Assembly: GCA_965205735.1 (NCBI GenBank) | Contig: OZ242179.1 | Span: 4,224,557-4,288,556 of the forward strand | Length of the DNA: 64,000 bases | Reading direction: 5' to 3' | Origin: VXNE01 sp965205735 | Lineage (GTDB): Bacteria; Pseudomonadota; Gammaproteobacteria; Pseudomonadales; Azotimanducaceae | Translations under genes and position numbers: made by a program | In this document: positions 50,313 to 59,693 of the stretch, piece by piece | Layout: every line of letters starts with the position of its first letter | How positions within the stretch are numbered: the first letter of the stretch is position 1 | Notes under the pieces: generated by a model | Database searches by the model: none | Told to the model about the DNA's origin: nothing | Seen by the model: the letters and a program-made list of their open reading frames with translations, nothing else

Positions 50313-52325
50313 TCAGCGGGTCGCCTGCGCGCGGTACTCGGTGTTGACGATGGTCATCGGTTCGAGCTTGCGGCCATCGTCCTTCGCGCTCAGGGTGCGT
50401 TCCCTTTCTTCGGCGTCGAGCCAGAACAACCCCCCGGCGGAAAAAATGCCAGCGGAATAGGCCTGCGAGCTGAACAGCGAGTTGGAGGTCCGGGTGCCGA
50501 GCGACTCCGGAAGCTTCACCCAGCGCCACGCGCCGGCGCGGGTGTAGGGCACCTGGAAGGTTGGTATCACCACGCCCGCGTCGTGCACCATCTGCTCCAG
50601 TCGATGTGCGAGCGCCACCCGCTCGCCGAGATCCGAGGAAGCGCGGAAGGTCATGATCATTTCGTCCATGGCAGGGTCGGCGTAGTTGGCGAGGTTGTTC
50701 GTCTGCGGCCTGTTGGCGTTCGCCGAATGGAAGTGTTCCCAGTAGCGCGGCGACAACCCGGAGCTGTTCCACGCCATCCAGGCGATCTCGTGCTTCTTCT
50801 CCTGCATCTGCTTGAAAGAGCTGGAGGCGTCGAGCAGTTGCAGTTCAAGCGCGACGCCGACTTTCTTTGCCTCCTGCTGCAGGATGACCAGGCGCTCCGT
50901 GTGCAGCGGGTTGCCGTAGGTGACCCGCAAGGACAGCCTTGTTTCTCCTCGCCTCCGGATGCCATCGCCGCCCCTTTGGTCGAATCCTGCGGCGTCGAAG
51001 TACGCGTTCGCCTGGTCGATGTCGAACTCCCGGGCCTTGATGTCGCGGTTGTCGTAGTCGCCGAAGCCTAGCTGGAAGGTCGGCAGGCGCTCGTAATCGC
51101 CGCGCAGGACGGTCTCGATGACGCGGTCGAAGTTCATGGCGTGCGCAAGACCGAAGCGAACCTGCGGGTCGGCCAGGATCGGATTGGTCGAGTTCAGGAA
51201 CATGCCTGCTGACGGCACCGGCAGATCGTTGTAGAACCAGTATTTCACGATGTACCCGGCGTCGAACAGATCGCCGGTCGCCTTTTCGTGCCAGTACTGC
51301 GGCAGCACCAGGTCCATGGTGTCCAGCTCGCCCTTGAGGAAGTGTTGAAAGGCGATGTTGGGATCGCGGATAACCCGCACGCGGACCTTGTCCGGATTGA
51401 AACGGTGCCTGTGGTACTTGACTTCATCGCCCCACCAGTCGGCCTTGCGCGATAGCTCGATGTATTTGCCCTTTCTGACATCGCTGATTTGGTAGGGACC
51501 AGTATTCGGTTCGATCTTCCAGTTGGTGTCCTTGATCCAGTCCTTGGTCAGCACGTGGAAGTGCCGCGGCTGCGGCCCGACGCCGTACTCCGCGTGCATC
51601 TCGTTGACGGGCTTCGGGTCGGCGCCCTGGACGCCTATGGTGTGATCGTCGTAGCGCTTGAGGTCGCGGATGCGGTCCGTGTAGTAGTTGTTGTACCAGG
51701 GGGCGACGATCTCCTTGGAACGCATGAACTGCACGGCGAAGACGAAGTCGTCGGCGGTCACCGGCTCGCCGTCGGACCAGCGCGCGCGGGGATTGAGCCG
51801 ATAGTAGATGCTGCGTCCCTCCGCGCCGAACGCCCAGTGTGTGGCCAGCGACGGAATCGGTCGGCGCGTATCGGGGTGGTAGCTCACGGGCCCGAGTTGA
51901 TTGTAGCGGAGGAAGCCGGCGAAGGCGCCGTTGGAATCCGGCCCGACGCGGCGCAGGGTGAGGGGAAAGCTGAGCATCCAGGTGCGAAAGGTGCCGCCCC
52001 GTTTGGCCTCGGGAGACGCGAATATGGGGTCGTCTTCGTTGGTTTCCCAGACGAGGTCCGCTGGTAGCGTCGCGGGCAGGCCATCGCCTTCGCGCACCTC
52101 GATGGGCGGCAACTCGGCGGCTTGGGGCGACTCGACAGTGACCGAAGCGTCGGTTTGGACGGATGTCGTTTCCGTGTCGCACGATGCGATCAACAGGACG
52201 CAGCCGGCGAGAGCGATGCCCTTGACGATGTCGGAAGCTCTGGGCCGGGAGGATGTACGCGTGAGGGCGCCCAACGGGATTCGACAGACGGGATCTCTCG
52301 GTACCTCGTGCGCGCGTCGTGCCAT
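50313..52325 (-). CDS. Extracellular solute-binding lipoprotein of peptide ABC transporter (YejA-like, SBP family 5)
   Basis: The product is 670 aa. A lipobox (LAGCVLLIASC) predicts a lipid anchor in the periplasm. The SBP_bac_5 fold shows SLATHWAFGAEGRSIYYRLN, SDGEPVTADDFVFAVQFM, and the C-terminal YWEHFHSANANRPQTNN. This resembles YejA of the microcin C/peptide importer. ATG 52325 has AGGAG at good spacing and gives a sensible signal sequence; the frame stays open far upstream across the permease gene, which is antisense-like noise. It stands between permease and ATPase genes, whereas yejA usually comes first. Confidence 0.92.
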   Translation of the reverse strand: MARRAHEVPRDPVCRIPLGALTRTSSRPRASDIVKGIALAGCVLLIASCDTETTSVQTDASVTVESPQAAELPPIEVREGDGLPATLPADLVWETNEDDPIFASPEAKRGGTFRTWMLSFPLTLRRVGPDSNGAFAGFLRYNQLGPVSYHPDTRRPIPSLATHWAFGAEGRSIYYRLNPRARWSDGEPVTADDFVFAVQFMRSKEIVAPWYNNYYTDRIRDLKRYDDHTIGVQGADPKPVNEMHAEYGVGPQPRHFHVLTKDWIKDTNWKIEPNTGPYQISDVRKGKYIELSRKADWWGDEVKYHRHRFNPDKVRVRVIRDPNIAFQHFLKGELDTMDLVLPQYWHEKATGDLFDAGYIVKYWFYNDLPVPSAGMFLNSTNPILADPQVRFGLAHAMNFDRVIETVLRGDYERLPTFQLGFGDYDNRDIKAREFDIDQANAYFDAAGFDQRGGDGIRRRGETRLSLRVTYGNPLHTERLVILQQEAKKVGVALELQLLDASSSFKQMQEKKHEIAWMAWNSSGLSPRYWEHFHSANANRPQTNNLANYADPAMDEMIMTFRASSDLGERVALAHRLEQMVHDAGVVIPTFQVPYTRAGAWRWVKLPESLGTRTSNSLFSSQAYSAGIFSAGGLFWLDAEERERTLSAKDDGRKLEPMTIVNTEYRAQATR

Positions 52326-52336
52326 CTGGCCTGCTC

Positions 52337-53419
52337 CTATTCGTAGTACGTGAATTTCTTGGGATCGAACGCTTCGCGGATTCCCTCGCCGATGTAGTTC
52401 ACCAGCACCAGCACCAGCGCCATGGCGACGGTCACCGAAGTGACGATCCACGGGGACTCCAGGTGGTTGGTGCCCTGTGCGAGGAGTTCGCCCCAACTCG
52501 GGGTCGGCGGCGGCAGGCCAAAGCCCAGATAGTCGAGGGCGGTCAAGGCCGCGATGCCGCCGGCGATGGAAAACGGGATGAACGTGACGATGACCGAGAT
52601 CGTGTTCGGCAGGATGTGGCTTGCGATCATGCGCGGACTCGATGCGCCAAGCGCGCGCGCGGCGAGGACGTATTCCCGGGATTTCTCCTTGTACGTGGAC
52701 GTGCGCATGTACCAGGTCATCTGCGTCCAGCCGAAGATCACCATTACCGCCACCAGGGTCCAGAAACTCGGCACCACGATGCTGGCGACGATCATGATGA
52801 CGTAGAGGAAGGGTACGTTGTTCAGGATTTCGATCAGGCGCTGGAACAGGAGATCGAAAGCGCCGCCCCAAAACCCCATGGCGCAGCCCAACGCGATGCC
52901 TATGACGTAGTTGCACGCCAACAGGATGAACGCGAAGCCGAAGGCGAGGCGGAAACCGTAGACCAGGCGCGCGAGCACGTCGCGTCCGGTGGAGTCGGTG
53001 CCGAGGTAATGGCTGCTCGCGAACGCGGGCGGGTAGGGCGGATAGGTCCCCGGACTCAGGTCGTTTTCCAGCGCACCGTAGGGTACCGGCGGCAGCAATA
53101 CCCAGTCGCCCTCGTCCCGCTCGGCAAACAGGCGCTTGAGTTCGCGGTAGTCGGTTTCGTAGTCGTAGTCGAGGCCGAACATCCGTCCGGGGATGATGTC
53201 GCCGTAGGTTGGAAAGAACAGCGCGCCCTGGTAGGAGACGATCAGGGCGCGGCTGTTGACCAACAACTCCGCGCCGAGCGACAGAACTAGCGCGGCGACC
53301 AGGAGCACGGACGAATAGTAGGCCCGCTTGATGGATTTGAAGCGCTGCAACTGTTTGACCGTCAGCGGGTTGAGCATCGGCCTCCCCGGGCTTCGCTCCA
53401 TGTGTTCGCCGCGGCTCAT
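52337..53419 (-). CDS. yejE: Peptide ABC transporter permease, YejE-like
   Basis: The product is 360 aa. A first helix (YYSSVLLVAALVLSLGAELL) is followed by the large periplasmic insertion typical of YejE (SYQGALFFPTYGDIIPGRMF). The five-helix permease core carries the EAA loop EYVLAARALGASSPRMIASH and HILPNTISVIVTF. It ends IGEGIREAFDPKKFTYYE. Its start overlaps the stop of the upstream permease gene (ATGA). Confidence 0.92.
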   Translation of the reverse strand: MSRGEHMERSPGRPMLNPLTVKQLQRFKSIKRAYYSSVLLVAALVLSLGAELLVNSRALIVSYQGALFFPTYGDIIPGRMFGLDYDYETDYRELKRLFAERDEGDWVLLPPVPYGALENDLSPGTYPPYPPAFASSHYLGTDSTGRDVLARLVYGFRLAFGFAFILLACNYVIGIALGCAMGFWGGAFDLLFQRLIEILNNVPFLYVIMIVASIVVPSFWTLVAVMVIFGWTQMTWYMRTSTYKEKSREYVLAARALGASSPRMIASHILPNTISVIVTFIPFSIAGGIAALTALDYLGFGLPPPTPSWGELLAQGTNHLESPWIVTSVTVAMALVLVLVNYIGEGIREAFDPKKFTYYE

Positions 53420-54459
53420 TGCGCCGACTCTCCACTACCGAACTTGACCCTCGGATCGACCAGCGCGACGCAGATGTCCGAGAGGATGTTGCCGATCAGG
53501 AACAACAGCGACGAGATGACCAGGATGCCCATCACGACCGGGTAGTCGCGCTCCACCAGGGACTCGAATCCGAGCAGGCCAAAGCCATCGATGTTGTACA
53601 CCTTCTCGATCAGAAAGGATCCCGTCAGGATCAGCGTGATGTTGCCGCCGAATGAGGTGGCGATGGGGATCAGGCTGTTGCGCAACGCATGGTTGAACAC
53701 CGCGCGCCTGAATTCCATGCCCTTGGCGATGGCCGTGCGCACGTATTCTGCGGCCAGGTTGTCCATCAGAGAGTTCTTCATCAACATCGTGGTCACCGCG
53801 AAGGCGCCGGCGGTGTAGGCCAGGAGCGGCAGCGTCGCGTGCCACAGCACATCGATGACCTTGCCGGTCGCGGACAACTCGTCGAATCCGTCGCTCACGA
53901 ACCCCCCCAGGGGGAACCATTCGAGCTTTGCGGCGAAAGCGGTCAACAGCGCGATGCCGACCACGTAGTTTGGAATGGCGTATCCGAGGAACACCAGGGC
54001 CGAACTCAGATTGTCGAACGTGGTCTTGTGGCGGATGGCCTTGACGATGCCGAGCGGAATGCATACGCCGTAGGTGAGGATCAGCGTCGCCACGCCATAG
54101 AAGATCGAAATCGGAAAGCGGTCCTTGATGGTGTCCCACACCGGATCGCCGTAGCGCGTGGACGTGCCGAGATCCAGGACCAGCACCTTGCCGAGCCACT
54201 CCACGTAGGCGACGACGACTGGCTTGTCGAAGCCGTAGTAGGCTTTCAGTTCCGCGATCTGATCGTCGGAGAGCGCGCTGCCGCCGAGGCCGTCGTAGCT
54301 GGAGGCGCTGGCATAGTCGCCGCCGGCCATGGCGGCTTCGTTCAGCATTCGCTCGATGGGGCCGCCGGGTACCAGGCGGGTGAGGATGAAGACCAGGATG
54401 GTGACGCCGATAAACGTTGGGGCGATCAGCAGGAAGCGGCGGATGAAGTAGCTGGTCAT
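53416..54459 (-). CDS. yejB: Peptide ABC transporter permease, YejB-like
   Basis: The product is 347 aa. N-terminal helix MTSYFIRRFLLIAPTFIGVT, then ILTRLVPGGPIERML and a long periplasmic stretch. The EAA loop is EYVRTAIAKGMEFRRAVFNH. LIEKVYNIDGFGLLGFES and YPVVMGILV are close to YejB. First gene of the operon yejB-yejE-SBP-ATPase-ATPase. It is divergent from the sugar-dehydrogenase-like gene; their promoters share 54460-54639. Confidence 0.92.
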   Translation of the reverse strand: MTSYFIRRFLLIAPTFIGVTILVFILTRLVPGGPIERMLNEAAMAGGDYASASSYDGLGGSALSDDQIAELKAYYGFDKPVVVAYVEWLGKVLVLDLGTSTRYGDPVWDTIKDRFPISIFYGVATLILTYGVCIPLGIVKAIRHKTTFDNLSSALVFLGYAIPNYVVGIALLTAFAAKLEWFPLGGFVSDGFDELSATGKVIDVLWHATLPLLAYTAGAFAVTTMLMKNSLMDNLAAEYVRTAIAKGMEFRRAVFNHALRNSLIPIATSFGGNITLILTGSFLIEKVYNIDGFGLLGFESLVERDYPVVMGILVISSLLFLIGNILSDICVALVDPRVKFGSGESAQ

Positions 54460-54639
54460 GGTGATCGCGCCGCGGACGAATGGGCCAAGGGATCATGTCA
54501 TGCTGTGTTAGGCAGTGGAAGATCAATGCTACATAACACAGGTTGCGACTCGAGCGAATGCGGAGCAAAGGCGGCTGTCATGGTCCGCGATGTCCCTTTG
54601 ACATTGACCTCGGCGTGGCGAATCCAGCAAGCTCCGCGC

Positions 54640-56715
54640 ATGAGCTTTCGGCAAGGAGTGCAGGGAATCCGGACAAGTGTGTCCCGGACCGCTATTGCGT
54701 CGCTTTCTCTTGCGCTGGTAGTGATGTCGTCGTCGGCGGCCGCCGAGGAGGGGGTCGCGGCGGGCTTCTCGCTGTCGCTGGTGACGAATCGGGTGCCGAA
54801 CGCGCGGCAGATGGCGGAGACCGACTCCGGCCTCCTGCTGGTGGGGTCGCGGTCGGCCGGCAATTTGTACGCGGTGACGCTGGCGCCGGGTCGGCAAGCG
54901 GAGGTGGTGACCTTCGCCAGCGGTCTGACGGTGCCGAGCGGGATCGCGCTGATCGGCGACGATCTGTACGTGGGGGCGCTCAACCGGGTGCTGCGGTATC
55001 GCGATATCGAGCGCACGTTCCGAGGCCGGCCGCAGCCCGAGGTGGTGACCGACACGCTGCCGGAGGAGCATCACGGCTGGAAGTACCTGTCGCTGGGTCC
55101 CGACGGGTATCTGTACGTTCCCGTCGGCGCGCCGTGCAACATCTGCCAGCGGGAGGAAGAGGTTTTCGCCACCATTCTGCGCATGCATCCGGACACCGGC
55201 GAGCGCTCGATCTATGCGCACGGGGTGCGCAACAGCGTTGGCATGGACTGGCATCCGGAAACGGGTCGGCTGTGGTTCACGGACAACGGCCGCGACTGGA
55301 TGGGGGACGACCTGCCTCCGGAAGAGGTGAACGTGGTGGATGAGGCGGGGGCGCACTACGGCTTCCCCTACATCCACGGCACGGATATTCGGGACCCACA
55401 GTTCGGCGCGAACCACGACCCGGCCGACTACATGGCGCCGGTGTACGAGATCCAGGCGCACTCTGCGGCGCTGGGGATGGCGTTTTACGACGGGGACAGG
55501 TTTCCGGCGGCGTACGCGGGGGCGCTGTTCATCGCGGAGCACGGGTCGTGGAACCGGTCGTCGAAGGTGGGCTACCAGGTGAGCGTAGTGCGTGCGGGGG
55601 CGACGGCGGCGGAACCGTTCGTGGACGTTTGGCTCGACGGCCAGGTACACACGGGGCGTCCGGCGGACGTGCTGGTGGCGCGGGATGGAACGCTGCTGAT
55701 CTCGGACGACTACGGGGGCAGGATCTACCGCGTGACGGCGCTGGCGGTGGAGGTGTTGCCGACAGCGTTGACGCTCGAGCCGGGGGCCAGCGCGACGTAC
55801 GCGGTGGCGTTGTCGACGCGGCCCGAGGCGGAGGTGACGGTGACGGTGGAAGCCGCGACTGCGGATGTGCGCGTGTCCGGCTCTCCGCTGACGTTCACGC
55901 CGACGAACTGGGACGCGGCGCAAACGGTGACGGTAAGCGCGACGGCCCAGGCGGCGGCGGGCGCGATGGTGACGCTGACGCACTTCGTGTCTGGCGGCGA
56001 CTATGCAGGACTGGCGGCTCCGGAGGTCACGGTGACGGTCAGCGGGATGACGGAATCCGGCGTGCTGTTGTCGGCATCCACGCTGGTCGTGGAAGAAGGC
56101 GGGAGCGCGACGTACACAGTACGACTGGCGACCCGGCCCTCGGGCGATGTGACCGTGACTGTCGATGGTGCCACCGGCGAGATGACTGTCGGTGGTCCAC
56201 CGTTGATCTTCACGCCGTCGAACTGGATGGACGCGCAAACGGTGACGGTGACCGCGTTGGAGGACAGCGATGCGCTGGCGGATGCTCCGGTGATCCTGAC
56301 GCACAGTGCCAGCGGCGCCGACTACGACGACCTCGCGGCGAACTCGGTGACGGTAACGATCCGCGAGGACGACCTGCCTCGTCCGCGACTGGAGGCCGGC
56401 GGGGATGCGGCGATCATCGACCTCTCCGTGCTGTTCGGTGCCACGGGGGGCGATGGACTGACGTACTCGGGCTGGTCGAGCGCGCCGTCCCTGGCGATGG
56501 TGACGATCGAGGGCGACGAGCTAACGATCACGCCGAACGAGGATGGTGACGAAGGTCTCGTTGCGGTCACGGCGACAGTGATCGATAGTGACGGCGGGTC
56601 GATGACGCTGACGTTTGAAGTCATCGTCGATGCGGTTGTACGCAGCCGGTTGAGTAGCTGGCGCTGGGCTTTGCCGAACGCTGCTGATGACGCGGAACAG
56701 CCCGCCGGTCCTTGA
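54640..56715 (+). CDS. Exported PQQ-dependent sugar dehydrogenase-like beta-propeller with surface repeats
   Basis: The product is 691 aa from ATG 54640. The signal peptide (TAIASLSLALVVMSSSAAAE) is followed by a glucose/sorbosone dehydrogenase-type propeller to about residue 365 (TLPEEHHGWKYLSLGPDGYL, GVRNSVGMDWHPETGRLWFT, LISDDYGGRIYRVTAL). Two ~100-residue repeats follow; each has a VTVTV strand, an LTFTPTNWDAAQTVTV-type strand and an LTH..SGGDYAGLA end. A cadherin-like domain (PNEDGDEGLVAVTATVIDSD) ends the fold, and a short tail SRLSSWRWALPNAADD closes it. Secretion and sugar or alcohol oxidation are inferred. ATG 54580 is an alternative start. The plus-strand frame further upstream is antisense to yejB. 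Confidence 0.85.
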   Translation: MSFRQGVQGIRTSVSRTAIASLSLALVVMSSSAAAEEGVAAGFSLSLVTNRVPNARQMAETDSGLLLVGSRSAGNLYAVTLAPGRQAEVVTFASGLTVPSGIALIGDDLYVGALNRVLRYRDIERTFRGRPQPEVVTDTLPEEHHGWKYLSLGPDGYLYVPVGAPCNICQREEEVFATILRMHPDTGERSIYAHGVRNSVGMDWHPETGRLWFTDNGRDWMGDDLPPEEVNVVDEAGAHYGFPYIHGTDIRDPQFGANHDPADYMAPVYEIQAHSAALGMAFYDGDRFPAAYAGALFIAEHGSWNRSSKVGYQVSVVRAGATAAEPFVDVWLDGQVHTGRPADVLVARDGTLLISDDYGGRIYRVTALAVEVLPTALTLEPGASATYAVALSTRPEAEVTVTVEAATADVRVSGSPLTFTPTNWDAAQTVTVSATAQAAAGAMVTLTHFVSGGDYAGLAAPEVTVTVSGMTESGVLLSASTLVVEEGGSATYTVRLATRPSGDVTVTVDGATGEMTVGGPPLIFTPSNWMDAQTVTVTALEDSDALADAPVILTHSASGADYDDLAANSVTVTIREDDLPRPRLEAGGDAAIIDLSVLFGATGGDGLTYSGWSSAPSLAMVTIEGDELTITPNEDGDEGLVAVTATVIDSDGGSMTLTFEVIVDAVVRSRLSSWRWALPNAADDAEQPAGP

Positions 56716-56747
56716 TCGGACGGGTGCGACGCGGACTGATCCCCTGG

Positions 56748-56859
56748 TTAGCGCCACAAAAACCGTCGCCCTGGCGGGCGCCGTGTTTTGCCCCCGCCCA
56801 AGCCCACCTATCACCCTGTCGAGCTTGCCGCTGGTGCGGCAAGTTCGCCAGTCTGTTAG
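56748..56859. repeat. Family D palindromic repeat, copy D4
   Basis: It begins TTAGCGCCACAAAAACCGTC and ends with the palindrome CTTGCCGC-TGGT-GCGGCAAG followed by TTCGCCAGTCTGTTAG. It is in direct tandem with D5, sharing the TTAG between them. It is shorter than D5 in the middle. Confidence 0.8.
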
Positions 56860-56989
56860 CGCCACAAAAACCGTCGCCTTGGCGGGCGCCGTGTTTTGCC
56901 CCCGCCCAAGCCCACCTGTTTCACCCCACCCGCGTGCCCGTCACCCTGTCGATCTTGCCGCTGGTGCGGCAACTTCGACAGTCTGCTAG
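56856..56989. repeat. Family D palindromic repeat, copy D5
   Basis: It begins TTAGCGCCACAAAAACCGTC and ends in an extended inverted repeat: CTGTCGA, then TTGCCGC-TGGT-GCGGCAA, then TCGACAG, then TCTGCTAG. This makes a hairpin of about 15 bp. It abuts family B copy B3, sharing CTAG. Confidence 0.8.
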
Positions 56990-57281
56990 CCCGGATATTG
57001 CACCAAGCCGCTTGTCGAACAATCGAATGTCATTCTGTTTCAATCGGTTATTGCCATTGTTCGGAAATCCTGCCGGGAACAAAAATGCGCTGGCCGCGCC
57101 CTCGCTGGTCTTTTGCCCGCGTGCGCGGACATGCTCGCTACACCATAAGCGGTGGCTATGCTTCCGTCTCTTTTCTTGCGAGGGGTGCCCCCTCGCGCTC
57201 CCCGGCTGAAGGCTCCGAGCCCTCGCACGCGGGCAAAATCCTGCGCGATCATCACGGCCCTTGGTGCAATATCCGGGCTAG
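56986..57281. mobile_element. Family B element (MITE-like), copy B3
   Basis: The element is 296 bp. Ends are CTAGCCCGGATATTGCACC and GGTGCAATATCCGGGCTAG: the left and right ends carry the same variant (TTGCACC), so both ends match each other better than the other copies. It includes the hairpin GCGAGGGG-TGC-CCCCTCGC (57178-57196). It is oriented opposite to B1 and B2. It ends 8 bp before the plsB stop codon. Confidence 0.8.
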
Positions 57282-57288
57282 CCCCCGC

Positions 57289-59688
57289 CTATTGCCGCTG
57301 GCGCGAGACGGCGTGGCGGAATTCATCGCCGATGACGCCTTGGGCGCCGCGAACGACATCGCCGAGAATGGGCGCGGTGGTCAAGTCGCCGGCTTCCGAT
57401 TCGACCGCGGCACCGCGCTCGATCAACGTCTCGATGAAACGGCGGAACAACGCGGCGTCGAAGAAGTCCGGCGCGTTGATGCCGTAGATTTTGGACATGC
57501 GGCGGGCGACGATGCCGCATTCGCCTTCGAGATCGGCGCGCGTCATGGTGCCGTGGCGCGTCAGCAGTGCGACGACGATGTAGTAGCGTTCGATGGTCTG
57601 CATGACGATGTTGGCTAACAGGCGGAGCCGGAAATGCGCGGGCGCGTGCCTTGGCGGCGGCGCGTAGACATCATCTCCGTGCTTGGTTACGAGGTTGAGA
57701 TGCGCCAGGTGGTCAAGCCAGCGAGGCACGAGGTCTTCGCTCGCGGCTTCGAGAAACAGCTCCGCGCGCATATGCGGAAACACCGTGTGGAAGTACCGCG
57801 CCAAGTCGGCGCCTCGGACGCGCCGGCGCCGGTTGACCAGCAGACAAGCGATCAGCGCCGGGACCGCGAATACCGGCAGCGCGTTGTTCCGGTACCAGGT
57901 CATGCGCACGGCGGTGAAGGCGTCGTGGCTCAGGATATCGCCGAAATCGTGGTTGTCCCGATCCAGCATGCCGAGGGATTCGACGTGGGCAAGGATGTCT
58001 CGCGCCGGGATGGGCGTGACGTGGTGCTCGTGGCGATCGGCGTCGAGGGTGAGCAGATCGCGCAGGCAATCGATCTGTTCGAGCGCCAGCCTTTCGTCGA
58101 TGGCATGGCGCGGCATGGACAGGGTGACAAGCGCAACCAGGTTGATTGGGTTGATCGACGCGACGGCGTTTATGCGGGCAAGCACCTCGACGCCAAGCGC
58201 GCGGGCGAGTTGGTCGTCATCCTCTTGCTGGTTCGCGCCCGCCGCGTTTGCGAACGCGGCCAGTTGTATCGGCGCGGCGAAATCGAGCGCGACCTTGCCG
58301 AACGACTGGCGGACGAGGCGCAGGTTCCGGACGACGTTGCGAATGGATTCCCTGGGCTTTGCCTGGCCGCGCAGTTCATCCAGGTAGGCGCCGGCTTCGA
58401 CCAGCTTCTCGTAGCCGATGTGCACGGGCACGATGGCGATGGGCCGCAGCACGCCGCGCCTGTGGCTGCGAACGGTCATGCGGAGCATGCCGGTGCGTGG
58501 GTGGAGCAGGCGCCCGGTTCGAGAACGTCCGCCTTCGATGAAGTACTCGACCGAGTGTCCCCGCCACAGCACTTGGTGAAGGTACTCCGAGAAGACCGCC
58601 GTGTAGAGTGGATCGTCAGCGAATCGGCGGCGCATGAAGAACGCGCCGCCGCGGCGAAGGAGCGGCCCGACGAGCGGCAGGTTCAGGTTCTCGCCGGCCG
58701 CGATATGCGGCGGCATGAGGCCGGCGTGGAATAGCGCGTACGACAGCAGCAGGTAGTCGATATGCGAGCGGTGGCTCGGCGCGTATACCAACGTGTGCGT
58801 CTCGGCGATGTCGGAGAATCGGTCGATGCCGCGCACTTCGATACCGGCGTAGATGCGATGCCAGAACCAGGTGAGGAAACCGTTGAAAAGCCTCAGCCCG
58901 GGATACGACAGCTCGGAAGCGATGTCGTTCGCGTAGCGGCGGGCGAGCCGCGCCGAGGCGTCTTTCTCTTCGCTGGCTTCAACGACGGACCGAACGTCTT
59001 CGCTCCCGAGTATCCGCGTTATCAGGCTTCCCCGGTGGGAGAGGTCGGGGCCCAAGGTCGCGGTGCGTTGATTGCGGAGCTTGACGCGCACCAGCCGCGC
59101 CGTGCGGCGCGCCAGGCGGTTGGGGTCCATGCCCGGGTCGATGATGTCGTGCCACGGTATGGGCGTCGCGAACTGCACCAGGATGTCGGTGCGGTTGAAG
59201 AACAGGCTCATGAACCGGCGGAACCGCGATGTGACCGACCAATCGTCGGAAAACAGGGAGCGCAGGAGCGACCGGTCCTTGTTCCCGGCGCGCCCCCAGA
59301 ACACCGAAACGGGAATCAACGTGGCCTCGGCGTCCGGGTGATTGAGCAACCAGTGCTCGATTCGCCGCATGCGCTCGGAGTGCTCGCGGGTTGGCCGGCG
59401 CCGGAAACCGCCCCGGTTCAGGAAGAAAAACCGGTGGGCCTCGTTCACGCCGTCGGCGGTTAAGGGGTCCATGGGCTGCGCGGCGCCTACTCGCTTCGCT
59501 ACCAGGTCCAGGGCGATCAGATCGGTCAGGGAGGGAGACCTGAGCACATAGACGGTGTTGACGGTAGCGGTCGCTGCCATGCCGGGCGTTGTCGGACGTA
59601 TCAGCCAGCGCACTACGGTGTGAGCGACGGCGTAGTTCATGCGTTTGCAGAATGACGCAATCCTTTGGTCGCCCATCTCGCGGCGCAT
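57289..59688 (-). CDS. plsB: Glycerol-3-phosphate 1-O-acyltransferase PlsB
   Basis: The product is 799 aa. It makes 1-acylglycerol-3-phosphate, the first step of phospholipid synthesis at the inner membrane. Acyltransferase motif I is YAPSHRSHIDYLLLSYALF (HX4D); motif III is VEYFIEGGRSRTGRLLHPR; motif IV is AIVPVHIGYEKLVE. Length is normal. ATG 59688 follows GAGGA in the end of gspD; a TTG at 59697 overlapping the gspD stop is the alternative. Close coupling to gspD suggests it is read from the gsp operon. Confidence 0.94.
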   Translation of the reverse strand: MRREMGDQRIASFCKRMNYAVAHTVVRWLIRPTTPGMAATATVNTVYVLRSPSLTDLIALDLVAKRVGAAQPMDPLTADGVNEAHRFFFLNRGGFRRRPTREHSERMRRIEHWLLNHPDAEATLIPVSVFWGRAGNKDRSLLRSLFSDDWSVTSRFRRFMSLFFNRTDILVQFATPIPWHDIIDPGMDPNRLARRTARLVRVKLRNQRTATLGPDLSHRGSLITRILGSEDVRSVVEASEEKDASARLARRYANDIASELSYPGLRLFNGFLTWFWHRIYAGIEVRGIDRFSDIAETHTLVYAPSHRSHIDYLLLSYALFHAGLMPPHIAAGENLNLPLVGPLLRRGGAFFMRRRFADDPLYTAVFSEYLHQVLWRGHSVEYFIEGGRSRTGRLLHPRTGMLRMTVRSHRRGVLRPIAIVPVHIGYEKLVEAGAYLDELRGQAKPRESIRNVVRNLRLVRQSFGKVALDFAAPIQLAAFANAAGANQQEDDDQLARALGVEVLARINAVASINPINLVALVTLSMPRHAIDERLALEQIDCLRDLLTLDADRHEHHVTPIPARDILAHVESLGMLDRDNHDFGDILSHDAFTAVRMTWYRNNALPVFAVPALIACLLVNRRRRVRGADLARYFHTVFPHMRAELFLEAASEDLVPRWLDHLAHLNLVTKHGDDVYAPPPRHAPAHFRLRLLANIVMQTIERYYIVVALLTRHGTMTRADLEGECGIVARRMSKIYGINAPDFFDAALFRRFIETLIERGAAVESEAGDLTTAPILGDVVRGAQGVIGDEFRHAVSRQRQ

Positions 59689-59693
59689 GTGGC

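Noticed and set aside
52340..53435. N-terminal extension of the solute-binding-protein frame
   Set aside because: It overlaps the YejE gene on the same strand in another frame. The lipobox signal and AGGAG at 52325 fix the start.
53689..54579. Upstream extension of the sugar-dehydrogenase-like frame
   Set aside because: The frame stays open across yejB on the opposite strand, but the extension lacks domains and would remove the signal peptide from the N-terminus.
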